64,000 nucleotides of DNA from Mesorhizobium sp. M1B.F.Ca.ET.045.04.1.1 (GCF_003952465.1 NZ_CP034448.1:6425001-6489000); one strand, 5' to 3'; shown: positions 46,011 through 55,040, numbered from the stretch's first letter. Numbers and translations are program-made. The notes: generated by a model from the letters alone, not told the origin.

Positions 46011-47924
46011 TCAGGCGCGCTGCGCCTGAACGCCATGGCCAAGGGCGGCGAAGACGGTGCGCACGATGCCGGCGGTGTCGAGGCCCGCGTCGGCATACAT
46101 CTTTTCGGGCTTGGCGTGATCGGTGAATTCATCGGGCAGGATCAGCGGGCGGACCTTGAGGCCGTTTTCCAAGAGCCCTTCATGGGCGAGGAAATGCAGC
46201 ACCTGGCTGGCGAAGCCACCGACCGCGCCTTCCTCCACGGTCACCAGCACCTCGTGCGAGCGCGCGAGGCGGCGGATGAGATCCTCGTCCAGCGGCTTGG
46301 CGAAGCGGGCGTCGGCGACGGTGGTGGAAAGGCCCGCCGCGCCGAGCTCTTCCGCCGCCAGCAGGCAATCCTGCAGCCGCGTGCCGAAGGAGAGAAGCGC
46401 CACCTTGGTGCCTTCCTTCAGGATGCGGCCCTTGCCGATTTCAAGCACCGAGCCGCGCTCAGGCATGTCGACGCCGACGCCATTGCCGCGCGGATAGCGG
46501 AAGGCGATCGGGCCGCCATCGTAGTCGGCTGCGGTGCGCACCATATGGCGTAGCTCCGCCTCGTCGGCGGCGGCCATGACCACGAAGCCAGGCAGCGAGG
46601 CCAGGAAGGTGGTGTCGAAGGCGCCGCAATGGGTGGCGCCATCGGCGCCGACGAAGCCGGCGCGGTCGATCGGGAAACGCACCGGCAGTTTCTGGATCGC
46701 CACGTCATGCACGACCTGGTCGTAGGCGCGCTGCAGGAAGGTCGAATAGATAGCGGCGAAGGGCTTGTAGCCTTCGGTCGCGAGCCCAGCGGCGAAGGTC
46801 ACCGCGTGCTGTTCGGCGATGCCGACGTCGAAGGTCCTGGTCGGGAACACCTCGCCGAAGAGGTCGAGGCCGGTGCCGCTCGGCATGGCGGCGGTGATCG
46901 CCACAATGCGGTCGTCCTCGCGCGCCTCCTGGATCAGGCTTTCGGCGAAGACCTTGGTGTAGCTCGGCGCGTTGGCCGGCGCCTTGGCCTGCGCGCCGGT
47001 GATGACGTCGAACTTGTTGACGCCGTGATATTTGTCGGCGGCGGCTTCCGCCGGCGCGTAGCCCTTGCCCTTCTGGGTCACGACATGGATCAGCACCGGG
47101 CCGTCGGCATTGTCGCGAACGTTCCTCAGCACCGGGATCAGGTGCTCCAGATTGTGTCCGTCGATCGGGCCGATGTGGAAAAAGCCCATTTCCTCGAACA
47201 GCGTGCCGCCAGTGACATAGCCGCGCGCGTGCTCGACGGCGCGCGTGATGGCGCTGTCGGCGCGCTTGCCGAGATAGGAGGTCAGCTTCTTGCCGAAATC
47301 GCGCAGGCCGAGATAGGCCTTGCCGGAGGCGAGCCGGGCCAGATAGGCGCTCATCGCGCCGGTCGGCGGGGCGATCGACATATCGTTGTCGTTGAGGATG
47401 ACGATGAGGCGGGCATTGAGCGCGCCGGCATTGTTCATCGCCTCATAGGCCATGCCGGCGGACATGGCGCCGTCGCCGATGACGGCGATGACGTTGTTGC
47501 GGCCGCCCGAAAGGTCGCGGCCCATGGCCATGCCGAGACCGGCGGAAATCGAGGTCGAGGAATGCGCAGCGCCGAAGGGGTCGTATTCGCTCTCGGCCCG
47601 CCGGGTGAAGCCGGAGAGGCCGCCCTCCTGGCGAAGCGTGCGGATGCGGTCGCGGCGGCCGGTCAGGATCTTGTGCGGATAGGCCTGATGGCCGACATCC
47701 CAGATCAGCCGGTCCTGCGGCGTGTTGAAGACGTAGTGCAGCGCAACCGTCAGCTCGACCACGCCCAGCCCGGCGCCAAGATGGCCGCCCGTGTGCGACA
47801 CGGCGTCGATCAACTCGGTGCGCAGTTCGCTCGCCAGCTGCGGCAGCTCGCTTTCCTCGAGCGCCCGCAAATCCGCAGGAATGCGGACCTTGTCGAGGAG
47901 CGGCGTGTCAGGCTTCGGGTTCAC
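46011..47924 (-). CDS. dxs: 1-deoxy-D-xylulose-5-phosphate synthase
   Basis: 637 aa. Thiamine-diphosphate enzyme joining pyruvate and glyceraldehyde 3-phosphate, the entry to the non-mevalonate isoprenoid pathway. N-terminal SHTGGHLGAGLGVVELTVAL, TPP/Mg motif VIGDGAMSAGMAYEAMNNAG, HVVTQKGKGYAPAE, and the transketolase-type middle domain DVGIAEQHAVTFAAGLA; the C-terminal domain is intact. It follows the pirin gene on the same strand with a 137-bp gap. ispH of the same pathway is at 28650-29654. Confidence 0.97.
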   Translation of the reverse strand: MNPKPDTPLLDKVRIPADLRALEESELPQLASELRTELIDAVSHTGGHLGAGLGVVELTVALHYVFNTPQDRLIWDVGHQAYPHKILTGRRDRIRTLRQEGGLSGFTRRAESEYDPFGAAHSSTSISAGLGMAMGRDLSGGRNNVIAVIGDGAMSAGMAYEAMNNAGALNARLIVILNDNDMSIAPPTGAMSAYLARLASGKAYLGLRDFGKKLTSYLGKRADSAITRAVEHARGYVTGGTLFEEMGFFHIGPIDGHNLEHLIPVLRNVRDNADGPVLIHVVTQKGKGYAPAEAAADKYHGVNKFDVITGAQAKAPANAPSYTKVFAESLIQEAREDDRIVAITAAMPSGTGLDLFGEVFPTRTFDVGIAEQHAVTFAAGLATEGYKPFAAIYSTFLQRAYDQVVHDVAIQKLPVRFPIDRAGFVGADGATHCGAFDTTFLASLPGFVVMAAADEAELRHMVRTAADYDGGPIAFRYPRGNGVGVDMPERGSVLEIGKGRILKEGTKVALLSFGTRLQDCLLAAEELGAAGLSTTVADARFAKPLDEDLIRRLARSHEVLVTVEEGAVGGFASQVLHFLAHEGLLENGLKVRPLILPDEFTDHAKPEKMYADAGLDTAGIVRTVFAALGHGVQAQRA

Positions 47925-48061
47925 TTTGGGACGGGCCTGTTCATGTACTTAACCTTGGGTTAACCTTCAAAAATATGCGCTTTAGATACTTACGCAGAAT
48001 GGCTGACGGGCGCCAGTAAATGCGTGCAGTGACGCGGTTGGCGCAGGACGTCCATCCTGCT

Positions 48062-48982
48062 CTAACCTTCTGGCAGCGGAATGAATTCTTCCTCATCGCC
48101 AGGAACGATATCAAAGCGGCCCGTCTTCCATTCTTCTTTGGCCTGCTCGATGCGTTCCTTCGAGGACGAAACGAAATTCCACCAGATATAACGCTTGGAA
48201 CCCAGCGACGCTCCGCCGAACAGCATGAAATGCGCGCCGCGCTCGGACGAGACGACGATTTCCTCGCCCGGTTTGAACACCAGAAGCCGCTCAGCCGGAA
48301 AACGATCTCCGGCGATCGAAACCTCGCCTTCCAGCGTATAGATGGCGCGTTCCTCGGCATCGGCGGGGATTTTCACGCTTGCGCCAGCCGCCAGCCGCAG
48401 ATCGGCATAAAGCGTCTCCGAGGCGGTCTCGACCGGCGAGCGCAGCCCGGAAAATTCGCCGATGACGACGCGGCCGCTGACGCCTTCGGCATCGATCGCG
48501 GGCAGGCGGATCACCGATGTGTTCGCGAACACCGGGGCGATCTCTTCCTGGCTATCCGGCAGCGCCAGCCAAGTCTGCAGGCCGGAGATCGACATCGGCG
48601 CGCCGCGCAATTCCTCGGGCGTGCGCTCGGAATGAACGATACCGCGGCCGGCGGTCATCAGGTTCACGTCGCCGGGCGCGATCACCATTTCGGTGCCGAG
48701 CGAATCGCGATGCCTGATCCTGCCGTCGAACAGATAGGTGACGGTGGAAAGCCCGATATGCGGATGCGGGCGCACGTCGATCGCGTGGCCGGCGCGCAGG
48801 ATCGCCGGCCCCATGCGGTCGAAGAAGATGAACGGTCCGACCAGCCTGCGTTTTGCGGTCGGCAAGGCCCGGCGGACCTCGAAGCCGCCAATGTCTTTGG
48901 CGTTGGGGATGACCATCAATTCGATCTGGTCGCAGGCGAAGGCGTCGCCGGCCTCGGGATCGTTGCCCGGGAAGAAGCTCAT
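48062..48982 (-). CDS. Pirin family protein
   Basis: 306 aa. Bicupin fold. The N-terminal cupin holds the metal ligands in VRPHPHIGLSTVTYLFDG and GDVNLMTAGRGIVHSER (two His pairs and a Glu), with the second cupin in AERLLVFKPGEEIVVSSERG. Pirins bind Fe; some have quercetinase or redox-regulatory activity, but most bacterial members have no known target. Nine bases downstream of DUF2277 on the same strand. It ends at a run of conserved Glu/Asp residues (PGDEEEFIPLPEG). Confidence 0.92.
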   Translation of the reverse strand: MSFFPGNDPEAGDAFACDQIELMVIPNAKDIGGFEVRRALPTAKRRLVGPFIFFDRMGPAILRAGHAIDVRPHPHIGLSTVTYLFDGRIRHRDSLGTEMVIAPGDVNLMTAGRGIVHSERTPEELRGAPMSISGLQTWLALPDSQEEIAPVFANTSVIRLPAIDAEGVSGRVVIGEFSGLRSPVETASETLYADLRLAAGASVKIPADAEERAIYTLEGEVSIAGDRFPAERLLVFKPGEEIVVSSERGAHFMLFGGASLGSKRYIWWNFVSSSKERIEQAKEEWKTGRFDIVPGDEEEFIPLPEG

Positions 48983-48991
48983 GTCACGACC

Positions 48992-49258
48992 TCAGGCGAA
49001 GCGGAGCGCGGACCTGGCCTTCGCCTTGGCGGCCTCCTCCTCGCGATTGCGCGGCTCCTGCGTCGTCTCAAGCGAATCGATGAGCTCGCGCGCGGCGGCG
49101 GCGATCGCCTCGACGGCGTGGTGGAAGGCATGCTCGTTGCGCTTGGACGGCTTGGTCGAGCCGCTCAGCTTGCGCACGAACTGCAGCGCCGCGTCATGGA
49201 CCTCGTCGTCGGTCGCCGGCGGCTCGAAGTTGAACAGGGTCTTGATGTTGCGGCACAT
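48992..49258 (-). CDS. DUF2277 family protein
   Basis: 88 aa. The opening MCRNIKTLFNFEPPATDDEV is the strongly conserved DUF2277 signature, followed by AALQFVRKLSG and a helical remainder (HHAVEAIAAAARELIDSL). The last ~20 residues are charged (REEEAAKAKARSAL). Function unknown. It sits between xseB (101 bp upstream) and the pirin gene (9 bp downstream) on the same strand and is probably co-transcribed with pirin. Confidence 0.9.
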   Translation of the reverse strand: MCRNIKTLFNFEPPATDDEVHDAALQFVRKLSGSTKPSKRNEHAFHHAVEAIAAAARELIDSLETTQEPRNREEEAAKAKARSALRFA

Positions 49259-49358
49259 GCTTGCTTGCCTCCTGTCTATCGTTTCCCGCCGTCGAGATTA
49301 TGCACCAAGGTGTGTTGAGATTCAGGTCAGGCCGGCCTCACCTGAATATCAATACAGC

Positions 49359-49610
49359 TTACTCGGCGTCGAGCGGCTCCGTTCCCACCGGCTTGCCGTC
49401 GCGCGAGAGCCTGATCTTCTCGACCTTGTCCTCGGCCGCCTTGAGCAGCCGATCGCAATGCGCCTTCAGCGCCTCGCCGCGCTCGTAGATGCGGATCGAC
49501 TGGTCGAGCGGGACATCGCCGCGCTCCAGATCATCGACGATCTTCTCCAGCGCGTCGAGCGCCTGTTCGAAGCTCATCGCCTTGACGTCCTGGTTAGCTT
49601 CATCAGCCAT
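49359..49610 (-). CDS. xseB: Exodeoxyribonuclease VII small subunit
   Basis: 83 aa, normal length. MSFEQALDALEKIVDDLERG is the family core, followed by VPLDQSIRIYERGEALKAHC and a helical tail. XseB binds several copies per XseA large subunit to form the nuclease that degrades single-stranded DNA. The xseA gene is not in the window. Three bases downstream of the deacetylase gene on the same strand, so co-transcribed with it. Confidence 0.95.
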   Translation of the reverse strand: MADEANQDVKAMSFEQALDALEKIVDDLERGDVPLDQSIRIYERGEALKAHCDRLLKAAEDKVEKIRLSRDGKPVGTEPLDAE

Positions 49611-49613
49611 AAT

Positions 49614-50540
49614 TCATCCCTTCATCAGCCGCCCGACATGGGCGGCGACCGAAAATGCCAGTCCCTGCAGATCGTAGCCGCCCTCCAGCAGGCTGACGAG
49701 CCGATTGCCGCTGTGGCGCCCGGCGCGGTCCATCAGCTGGCCGGTCGCCCAGTCGAAATCATCCTCGGTCAGGTTGATCTCGGCCAGCGGATCGCGATGG
49801 TGTGCATCGAACCCGGCGGAAATGATGATCAGGTCGGGGGCGAACGCATCGACAGAGGGCAGCACGCGCGACAGGAACGCGTCGCGAAACGTCTCGCTGC
49901 CGCTGCTCGGCGCAAGCGGCGCGTTGACGATGTTGCCGGCGCCGGTTTCGCTCTTGGCGCCGGTGCCGGGATAAAGCGGCATCTGGTGGGTCGAGCAATA
50001 GAGGACCGACGGATCGTCCCAGAAAATGTCCTGCGTGCCGTTGCCGTGATGCACGTCCCAGTCGACGATGGCGACGCGCTCGGCCTGATGCTTCTTCTGC
50101 GCATGGCGGGCGGCGATCGCCGCGGTGTTGAACAGGCAAAAGCCCATTGCGGTCGTTTTCTCGGCATGGTGGCCGGGCGGACGCGCGGCAACGAAGACAT
50201 TGGCGGCTCGGCCTTCGAAGACGTCGTCGACCGCGGCATTGGCGGCGCCGATCGCGGTCACTGCGGCCTCCCAGCTCTTCGGGCTGGCGCTGGTATCGGC
50301 ATCGATCGAAACGATGCCGCTCGCGGGGATGGCCGCACGGATGCGGGCGACAAAATCCGCCGGATGCGCATAAAGGATGGTCGCCTCGTCGCCTTCCGGC
50401 GCCTTGACGCGGTCGAGCGCCGAAAAAGCCTCGTCGTCCAGCACGCGCTCGATGGCGCGCAAACGGTCCGGCCGCTCGGGGTGGCCGGGCGGCGTCAGGT
50501 GTTCCAGGAATACCGGATGGGTATAGAGACGGGTGGTCAT
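49614..50540 (-). CDS. Histone deacetylase superfamily (acetylpolyamine/acetoin-utilisation-type) protein
   Basis: 308 aa. Zn-dependent deacetylase fold: FVAARPPGHHAEKTTAMGFC (catalytic His pair), VDWDVHHGNGTQDIF (Asp-His zinc ligands), APDLIIISAGFDAHHRDPLA, and LLEGGYDLQGL. In bacteria such enzymes deacetylate acetyl-lysine or acetylpolyamines. Start set at the ATG giving MTTRLYTHPVF; upstream in-frame sequence overlaps the riboswitch region and is not family-like. It forms an operon with xseB and is divergent from bluB. Confidence 0.93.
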   Translation of the reverse strand: MTTRLYTHPVFLEHLTPPGHPERPDRLRAIERVLDDEAFSALDRVKAPEGDEATILYAHPADFVARIRAAIPASGIVSIDADTSASPKSWEAAVTAIGAANAAVDDVFEGRAANVFVAARPPGHHAEKTTAMGFCLFNTAAIAARHAQKKHQAERVAIVDWDVHHGNGTQDIFWDDPSVLYCSTHQMPLYPGTGAKSETGAGNIVNAPLAPSSGSETFRDAFLSRVLPSVDAFAPDLIIISAGFDAHHRDPLAEINLTEDDFDWATGQLMDRAGRHSGNRLVSLLEGGYDLQGLAFSVAAHVGRLMKG

Positions 50541-50664
50541 GGCGCCTAATCTAGGCATGCCTAGCCCGGATGGCCATGTTTCAGCGCCGAATGGCTGGGG
50601 AAAATCGCGTCTTGATATGTCGCCGACGGCATTGGCGCGGCCGAAGCTTCGCGATAAGGTCGCG

Positions 50665-50850
50665 CCGCTGCCTGGTGCCCGCAACGCGGGAGAATCGGGA
50701 ACACGGTTGAACTCCGTGGCGTGCCCAACGCTGTAAGGGGGACCGCGCCGGCAAAAGCCACTGTCTCAGACGGGAAGGCGCCGGACGCGGGACGATCCCA
50801 AGCCAGAAGACCGGCCCGGCAGACATGGTCGTCCGCATGGTCAGGCGGAG
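50665..50850 (+). promoter_or_regulatory. Cobalamin (B12) riboswitch upstream of bluB
   Basis: Leader with the adenosylcobalamin-riboswitch core: a GGGAGAATCGGGAA segment, CTGTAAGGGGGACCGC, AAAAGCCACTGTC, GGGAAGGCG, and the diagnostic B12 box CCCAAGCCAGAAGACCGGCC near 50798-50817. It ends about 30 nt before the bluB start, with a downstream segment that could base-pair around the ribosome site AAGGGA. Binding of B12 is expected to turn bluB off. Outer boundaries are approximate. Confidence 0.9.
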
Positions 50851-50877
50851 GACTGCTTATCGCCAAGGGAAAAAGCG

Positions 50878-51615
50878 ATGCAGGCACAAGCGGCCGCCAC
50901 CGGCGGCGATGACTTTGACCAATTGGCGCGCGACGCCGTCTACCGGGCGATGTTCACCAGGCGGGACGTGCGCAGCCATTTCGTTTCGGACGAACTCGAC
51001 GATGCCGTGCTGGCGCGATTGCTGACGGCCGCGCACCACGCGCCATCGGTCGGCTATATGCAGCCATGGAACTTCATCGTCATCCGCGATTCCGAGCGGC
51101 GGCGGCAGGTGCGCGACCTGTTCCTTGCCGCGCGTGAGCTGGAATTGCCGGCGATCGAGGCAGAACGGCAGGCGCTCTACCGCAAGCTGAAGCTGGAGGG
51201 CATCTGCGAAAGCGCCCTCAACCTCTGCGTCACCTGCGACCGGCAGCGCTCGAAGAACTCGCCGCTCGGGCGCTGGCACAATCCGGAAATGGACCTCTAC
51301 AGCACCGTCTGCGCGGTGCAGAACTTCTGGCTCGCGGCGCGGGCCGAGGGCGTCGGCGTCGGCTGGGTGAGCATCATCGAGACAGAGGCGCTGAAGCGGC
51401 TTTTGTCGATTCCCGAGCATGTCACGCCGATCGCCTATCTCTGCGTCGGCCGCGTCTCGGAATTCGCGCCGCGGCCGGATCTCGAAGCGCATGGCTGGGG
51501 CCGGCGCCTGTCGCTGCCCGAGCTGGTGATGAGCGAGACCTTTTGCGGCGCCGGCGAGGCGCCGCTCAAGTCGGCGATTGCAAAGCTTCGTGGCATAGAG
51601 CTGCCGAAGCCGTGA
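50878..51615 (+). CDS. bluB: 5,6-dimethylbenzimidazole synthase BluB
   Basis: 245 aa. Flavin-destroying nitroreductase-fold enzyme that turns reduced FMN into DMB, the lower ligand of vitamin B12. Family marks: YRAMFTRRDVRSHFVSDELD, TAAHHAPSVGYMQPWNFIVI, NLCVTCDRQRSKNSPLGRW, and VGVGWVSIIETEALKRLL. Start preceded by AAGGGA (about 8 nt). Control by the cobalamin riboswitch just upstream fits the role in B12 synthesis. It stands alone with 31 bp to the next, convergent gene. Confidence 0.97.
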   Translation: MQAQAAATGGDDFDQLARDAVYRAMFTRRDVRSHFVSDELDDAVLARLLTAAHHAPSVGYMQPWNFIVIRDSERRRQVRDLFLAARELELPAIEAERQALYRKLKLEGICESALNLCVTCDRQRSKNSPLGRWHNPEMDLYSTVCAVQNFWLAARAEGVGVGWVSIIETEALKRLLSIPEHVTPIAYLCVGRVSEFAPRPDLEAHGWGRRLSLPELVMSETFCGAGEAPLKSAIAKLRGIELPKP

Positions 51616-51646
51616 TCATGCTGTCCTTCGTAGGTCAGGCTGCTGA

Positions 51647-52627
51647 TCAAGCAGCCCGGGGCGCATCCCAGCGCGAGCCGCCGAAGGAGCCGAGGGCCTT
51701 GTCGCGAAGCTCCCTGAATTTCGACGAGGCCTCTGCCAGCCGCAGATCCCACTCCGGATTGGGCACCTGGCCCTCGATGGTGTCGAAATACACCTGCATC
51801 AGCGAAGCGATGGCGAAGGGTTCGATGAAGGCCGCCTTGAAGGCCCAGGCAAAGACGATTGCCAGCACAAAGGCCCAGCCGGCGAGCTGACCGGGCATGA
51901 CCCAGAGGATGGCGGCTGCCGGGGCCAGCATCAGCAGGAAGATGACGAAGGACACACCCCACATGATCACCGCCAGCCAGACGGCGTTCTTGACCATGTG
52001 CTTGCCGTTCTGCGCGTAGAGCACGACGCCTTGCCTGGCGGTCTCGAAAGGCGAGTTGGAATTGATGCGGATGTTGTAGCCGAGGATGATCTCGTCGACA
52101 TAGGTCAGCGACAGGCGGATCACTGTGTTGATGAAGCTGACGAGGCCGCTCAAGCCTGGAATGGGCAGGAAGGCGGCGATGCCGCCGAGCAGTCCGGTGA
52201 TGGCGCGGATGGCGCCCTTCACCAGCTGGTCGACGACGAAAAGGATGTTGGCCTCGGCGAAGCGCTGGGTGACAACCTCCTTCGCATAGGCGATCTGGTT
52301 CTGGCCGTCGGGAACGTCGTGGCCGTCGATCAGATGGACCATGACGGCGATGTGGCCGGCCTTGAGCACATAGAGGATGTATTCGCGGATCCAGTAGACG
52401 GCGATCGAGACGACGCCGAAGCCGACGACGCCGCCCCATAAGGCAAACGACATCGGCCCGTCGGGATCGGTCGAGATGTGTCCGACGCCATAGCCGACGC
52501 TGGCGCCGGTGCCGGTCGCCATGATGTAGGCGACCGTGATGCCGAAATAGACGATCATACGAAAGACGATGAACGGCCATGTCCGCATCATGATGGACAC
52601 CGACCGGCCGATGCTGAAGTCCCACAT
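51647..52627 (-). CDS. Conserved multispanning membrane protein, unknown function
   Basis: 326 aa. About six hydrophobic segments: IVFRMIVYFGITVAYIMATG, SFALWGGVVGFGVVSIAVYW, ILYVLKAGHIAVMVHLID, ITGLLGGIAAFLPIPGLSGL, VWLAVIMWGVSFVIFLLMLA and GWAFVLAIVFAWAFKAAFIE. A conserved-looking soluble stretch (YVDEIILGYNIRINSNSPFE) lies between helices. The C-terminal ~45 residues are cytoplasmic and charged. Start at the ATG giving MWDFSIGRSVSIMMRTWPF; a longer in-frame start has no support. I do not recognise the family. Confidence 0.75.
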   Translation of the reverse strand: MWDFSIGRSVSIMMRTWPFIVFRMIVYFGITVAYIMATGTGASVGYGVGHISTDPDGPMSFALWGGVVGFGVVSIAVYWIREYILYVLKAGHIAVMVHLIDGHDVPDGQNQIAYAKEVVTQRFAEANILFVVDQLVKGAIRAITGLLGGIAAFLPIPGLSGLVSFINTVIRLSLTYVDEIILGYNIRINSNSPFETARQGVVLYAQNGKHMVKNAVWLAVIMWGVSFVIFLLMLAPAAAILWVMPGQLAGWAFVLAIVFAWAFKAAFIEPFAIASLMQVYFDTIEGQVPNPEWDLRLAEASSKFRELRDKALGSFGGSRWDAPRAA

Positions 52628-52757
52628 GGCCCCGACTCCCCGCCTCAGAGAATGGCCGGGAAGGATGCGCTCACCCCTGCCATTGTCAATGTCGGCGCGA
52701 TTTTGAGCGGGGGACAATTATTGAAGAAGTTGCTGCCCCTCATCCGCCTGCCGGATG

Positions 52758-53348
52758 CTACTTACTTTTCAAGCCTTCGAGCAGTTGCTTGAACGCCGCC
52801 ACCACCTGTTTCGATGTCGCTTCCGGCTCGTCCGAATTGGCGATGCGTTGCGAGGCCTGGCTGCTGGCGCCGTTGATCAGCCGCGCCGCGGTCTCGGGGT
52901 CGAGGTCGGGAACGACGACTCCCTCTTCCTGCAGCTTGGTCAGGTGATCGGTCATTGAAGCCGTGCAGGCGTTGGCGTTCGGCCACTGCGCCGGATCGCC
53001 CAGCACCGCCGGGCCGTCGCGGAACATGATGCGCTGGATCTCCGGCTCCAGCGCCATCTCGATATAGGTGGTGCATTCATCGACGAAGTGCTGCCATCGC
53101 GTCGGCGCCCGCGCGGCAACTTCGTTCACCCGCGCAGCCATCTCGCCGTCGATCTCGGCGATCACCGCCTGCAGCAGCCCCTTCTTGTCGCCGAAGTGAT
53201 GATAGAGCGCGCCGCGCGTCAGGCCAGCCGAGGCAGTGAAATCGTCCATCGAGGCCTCGGCGTAGCCGATCGTGCCGAAGGCGTGGCGGGCGGCTGCGAT
53301 CAGCTTGGCGCGCGTCTCGGCGATCATCTCCTTGCGGGGTCGGTGCAT
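52758..53348 (-). CDS. TetR family transcriptional regulator
   Basis: 196 aa. The N-terminal helix-turn-helix reads TRAKLIAAARHAFGTIGY ... SMDDFTASAGLTRGALYHHF followed by DKKGLLQAVIAEID, a standard TetR DNA-binding domain. The C-terminal ligand domain contains FVDECTTYIEMALEPEIQ and FRDGPAVLGDPAQWPNANAC. It is divergent from the MFS gene and the shared 120-bp gap carries three matching palindromes, so it most likely represses the transporter and itself. Confidence 0.93.
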   Translation of the reverse strand: MHRPRKEMIAETRAKLIAAARHAFGTIGYAEASMDDFTASAGLTRGALYHHFGDKKGLLQAVIAEIDGEMAARVNEVAARAPTRWQHFVDECTTYIEMALEPEIQRIMFRDGPAVLGDPAQWPNANACTASMTDHLTKLQEEGVVVPDLDPETAARLINGASSQASQRIANSDEPEATSKQVVAAFKQLLEGLKSK

Positions 53349-53366
53349 TGCTTCTGGCCCTATTCA

Positions 53367-53433
53367 CATACGCAACGTATGCCAATTGACATACACGACG
53401 TATGAACTATCTGACGTTCATACGCTGCGTATG
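53367..53433. promoter_or_regulatory. Three 15-bp palindromic operators for the TetR regulator
   Basis: CATACGCAACGTATG (53367-53381), CATACACGACGTATG (53390-53404) and CATACGCTGCGTATG (53419-53433). All have half-sites CATAC(G)/(C)GTATG around a variable centre. They are spaced 23 and 29 bp start to start and occupy the tetR-MFS divergent promoter region, starting 18 bp upstream of tetR's ATG. Confidence 0.85.
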
Positions 53434-53469
53434 TAATTGCGGCGCCTTCCCTTGTCGAGGAGCAGGACC

Positions 53470-54690
53470 ATGCGAAACCCCTATTCGGAAATCTTCCAGG
53501 CTCCCGGCACGAAAGGCTTTGCCGCGGCGGCCTTCATCGCACGGCTGCCGATCGCCATGGCGCCGATCGGCATCGTGGCGATGCTGTCGCAGACGCATGG
53601 TGAATACTGGCTGGCCGGCGCCGTTTCGGCGACCTACGCGCTGGTCAACGCCTTCCTGTCGCCGCAGATCTCGCGGCTCGTGGACCGGCTCGGCCAAAGC
53701 CGGGTTGCCGTGCCCACGACCCTTGTTTCGGTGCTTTCCTTCGCGACCCTGATCGCGGCGGCGAACCAGCACTGGCCGGTGTGGACCTTGTTCCTGTCCG
53801 CGCTGCTTGCCGCCGCCATGCCCAGCATTCCGGCGCTGGTCAGGGCGCGCTGGACCGAGATTTTCCGCAATCGCCCCGAGCTCAACACCGCCTTCGCCTT
53901 CGAATCGGCGGCGGACGAATTGGTCTATGTCGCCGGCGCGTCGCTCTCAGTCGGCCTGAGCGCCGCGCTGTTTCCGGAAGCCGGCATGCTGGTGAGCACG
54001 CTGCTGCTCGCTCTCGGCTCGGCGGCATTCCTGCTGCAGCGTTCGACGGAGCCGCCAGTACGTCCGGCGGAGCATGGCGCGGCCGGTTCGGCGATCCGCT
54101 TGCGGCCGGTCCAGATCATCACCTTTGCCCTGATCTTCGTCGGCGCGACCTTCGCGACCACGGAAGTCACCACGGTGGCCATCACCAAAGAGCTAGGCCA
54201 GCCTGAGGCGGCGAGCATCGTCATCGGCGTCTATGCGCTGGGGTCCTTCGTGCTCGGCATCATCGTCGGGGCGCTCAACCTGAAGGCGCCGCTGCAGCGG
54301 CAACTGGCGATCGCGGTCGCCGTTATCGCGCTCACCACGCTGCCGCTGCTCTTTGCCGATACGGTGCCGACGCTGGCGCTCGCCGTCTTCGTCAGCGGTG
54401 TGGCGATCTCGCCGACCTTCATCACCGCCTTCGGCCTGATCGAGCGCCATGTACCGGCGGCGATGCTGACCGAAGGCGTCACCTGGGTGACGACCGGGAT
54501 CGGAATCGGCATGGCGCTGGGCTCCTTCGCCGCCGGCTGGGTGGTCGACACTTTTGGACCGCAGAACGGGTTCTTTGTGTCGGTCGCGGCAGGCGCCATT
54601 GCTTTGGCCGCCGTGCTCGCCGGCCAATGCCGGCTGGCGACGAAAGACTGCGACGTGGATAGGGGTGAAGCGGTAATGCCCGCTGAGTGA
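53470..54690 (+). CDS. MFS transporter under TetR control
   Basis: 406 aa, about twelve helices. The intracellular loop after helix 2 reads SPQISRLVDRLGQSRVAVP, a variant of the MFS A-motif. FFVSVAAGAIALAAVLAGQC is the last helix. The N-terminus MRNPYSEIFQAPGTKGFAAA begins in the cytoplasm. Start at 53470 with GAGGAGCAGG upstream. A TetR neighbour and shared operators suggest inducible efflux of a small toxic compound, but the substrate is unknown. Confidence 0.9.
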   Translation: MRNPYSEIFQAPGTKGFAAAAFIARLPIAMAPIGIVAMLSQTHGEYWLAGAVSATYALVNAFLSPQISRLVDRLGQSRVAVPTTLVSVLSFATLIAAANQHWPVWTLFLSALLAAAMPSIPALVRARWTEIFRNRPELNTAFAFESAADELVYVAGASLSVGLSAALFPEAGMLVSTLLLALGSAAFLLQRSTEPPVRPAEHGAAGSAIRLRPVQIITFALIFVGATFATTEVTTVAITKELGQPEAASIVIGVYALGSFVLGIIVGALNLKAPLQRQLAIAVAVIALTTLPLLFADTVPTLALAVFVSGVAISPTFITAFGLIERHVPAAMLTEGVTWVTTGIGIGMALGSFAAGWVVDTFGPQNGFFVSVAAGAIALAAVLAGQCRLATKDCDVDRGEAVMPAE

Positions 54691-54756
54691 CGGTACGAGC
54701 GTACAGCCATCCGATGATCATTGCAGAGGTCGGAAGTTGGCCGTGGCCTCCGGGAC

Positions 54757-54936
54757 TTCGTCATCCACGGGCGGAGCGACGCGAAGCGGAGCGCAGACCC
54801 GAGGATCCATTCCGTTACCTTGATCGTAAAGCGCAGAGGAGCAGAATTCTGAACCGTCGCAACGCTTCGAAGTCACGGAATGGATCCTCGGGTCTTCGCG
54901 CGTCGCTTCGCTCCTTGCTCCGCCCGTGGATGACGA
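54757..54936. repeat. Long inverted-repeat element with variable centre, copy 1
   Basis: Outer arms 54759-54814 (CGTCATCCACGGGCGGAGCG ... GAGGATCCATTCCGT) and 54875-54935 (ACGGAATGGATCCTCGGGTC ... GCCCGTGGATGACG) are largely complementary. The 60-bp centre differs from copy 2, apart from a short AAAGCG...CAGA segment. It fills most of the 350-bp gap 54691-55040 after the MFS gene; the rest shows nothing I recognise. Confidence 0.85.
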
Positions 54937-55040
54937 CTTCGCAGAGGCTTCGGCCAATCGCCTACGTCGCGGAGGCTTCGGTCAGCCAGCAACGCCGGCG
55001 GGCTGCCGTAGGACCTCCGGCGCGTCAATCCCTCGACGGC

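Noticed and set aside
50561..50887. Small frames within the riboswitch leader
   Set aside because: The sequence is explained by the cobalamin riboswitch core; no ribosome sites or similarity.
51435..52625. 396-aa minus-strand frame beside bluB
   Set aside because: Overlaps both bluB and the membrane protein gene in shifted frame; R/H-rich with no motif.
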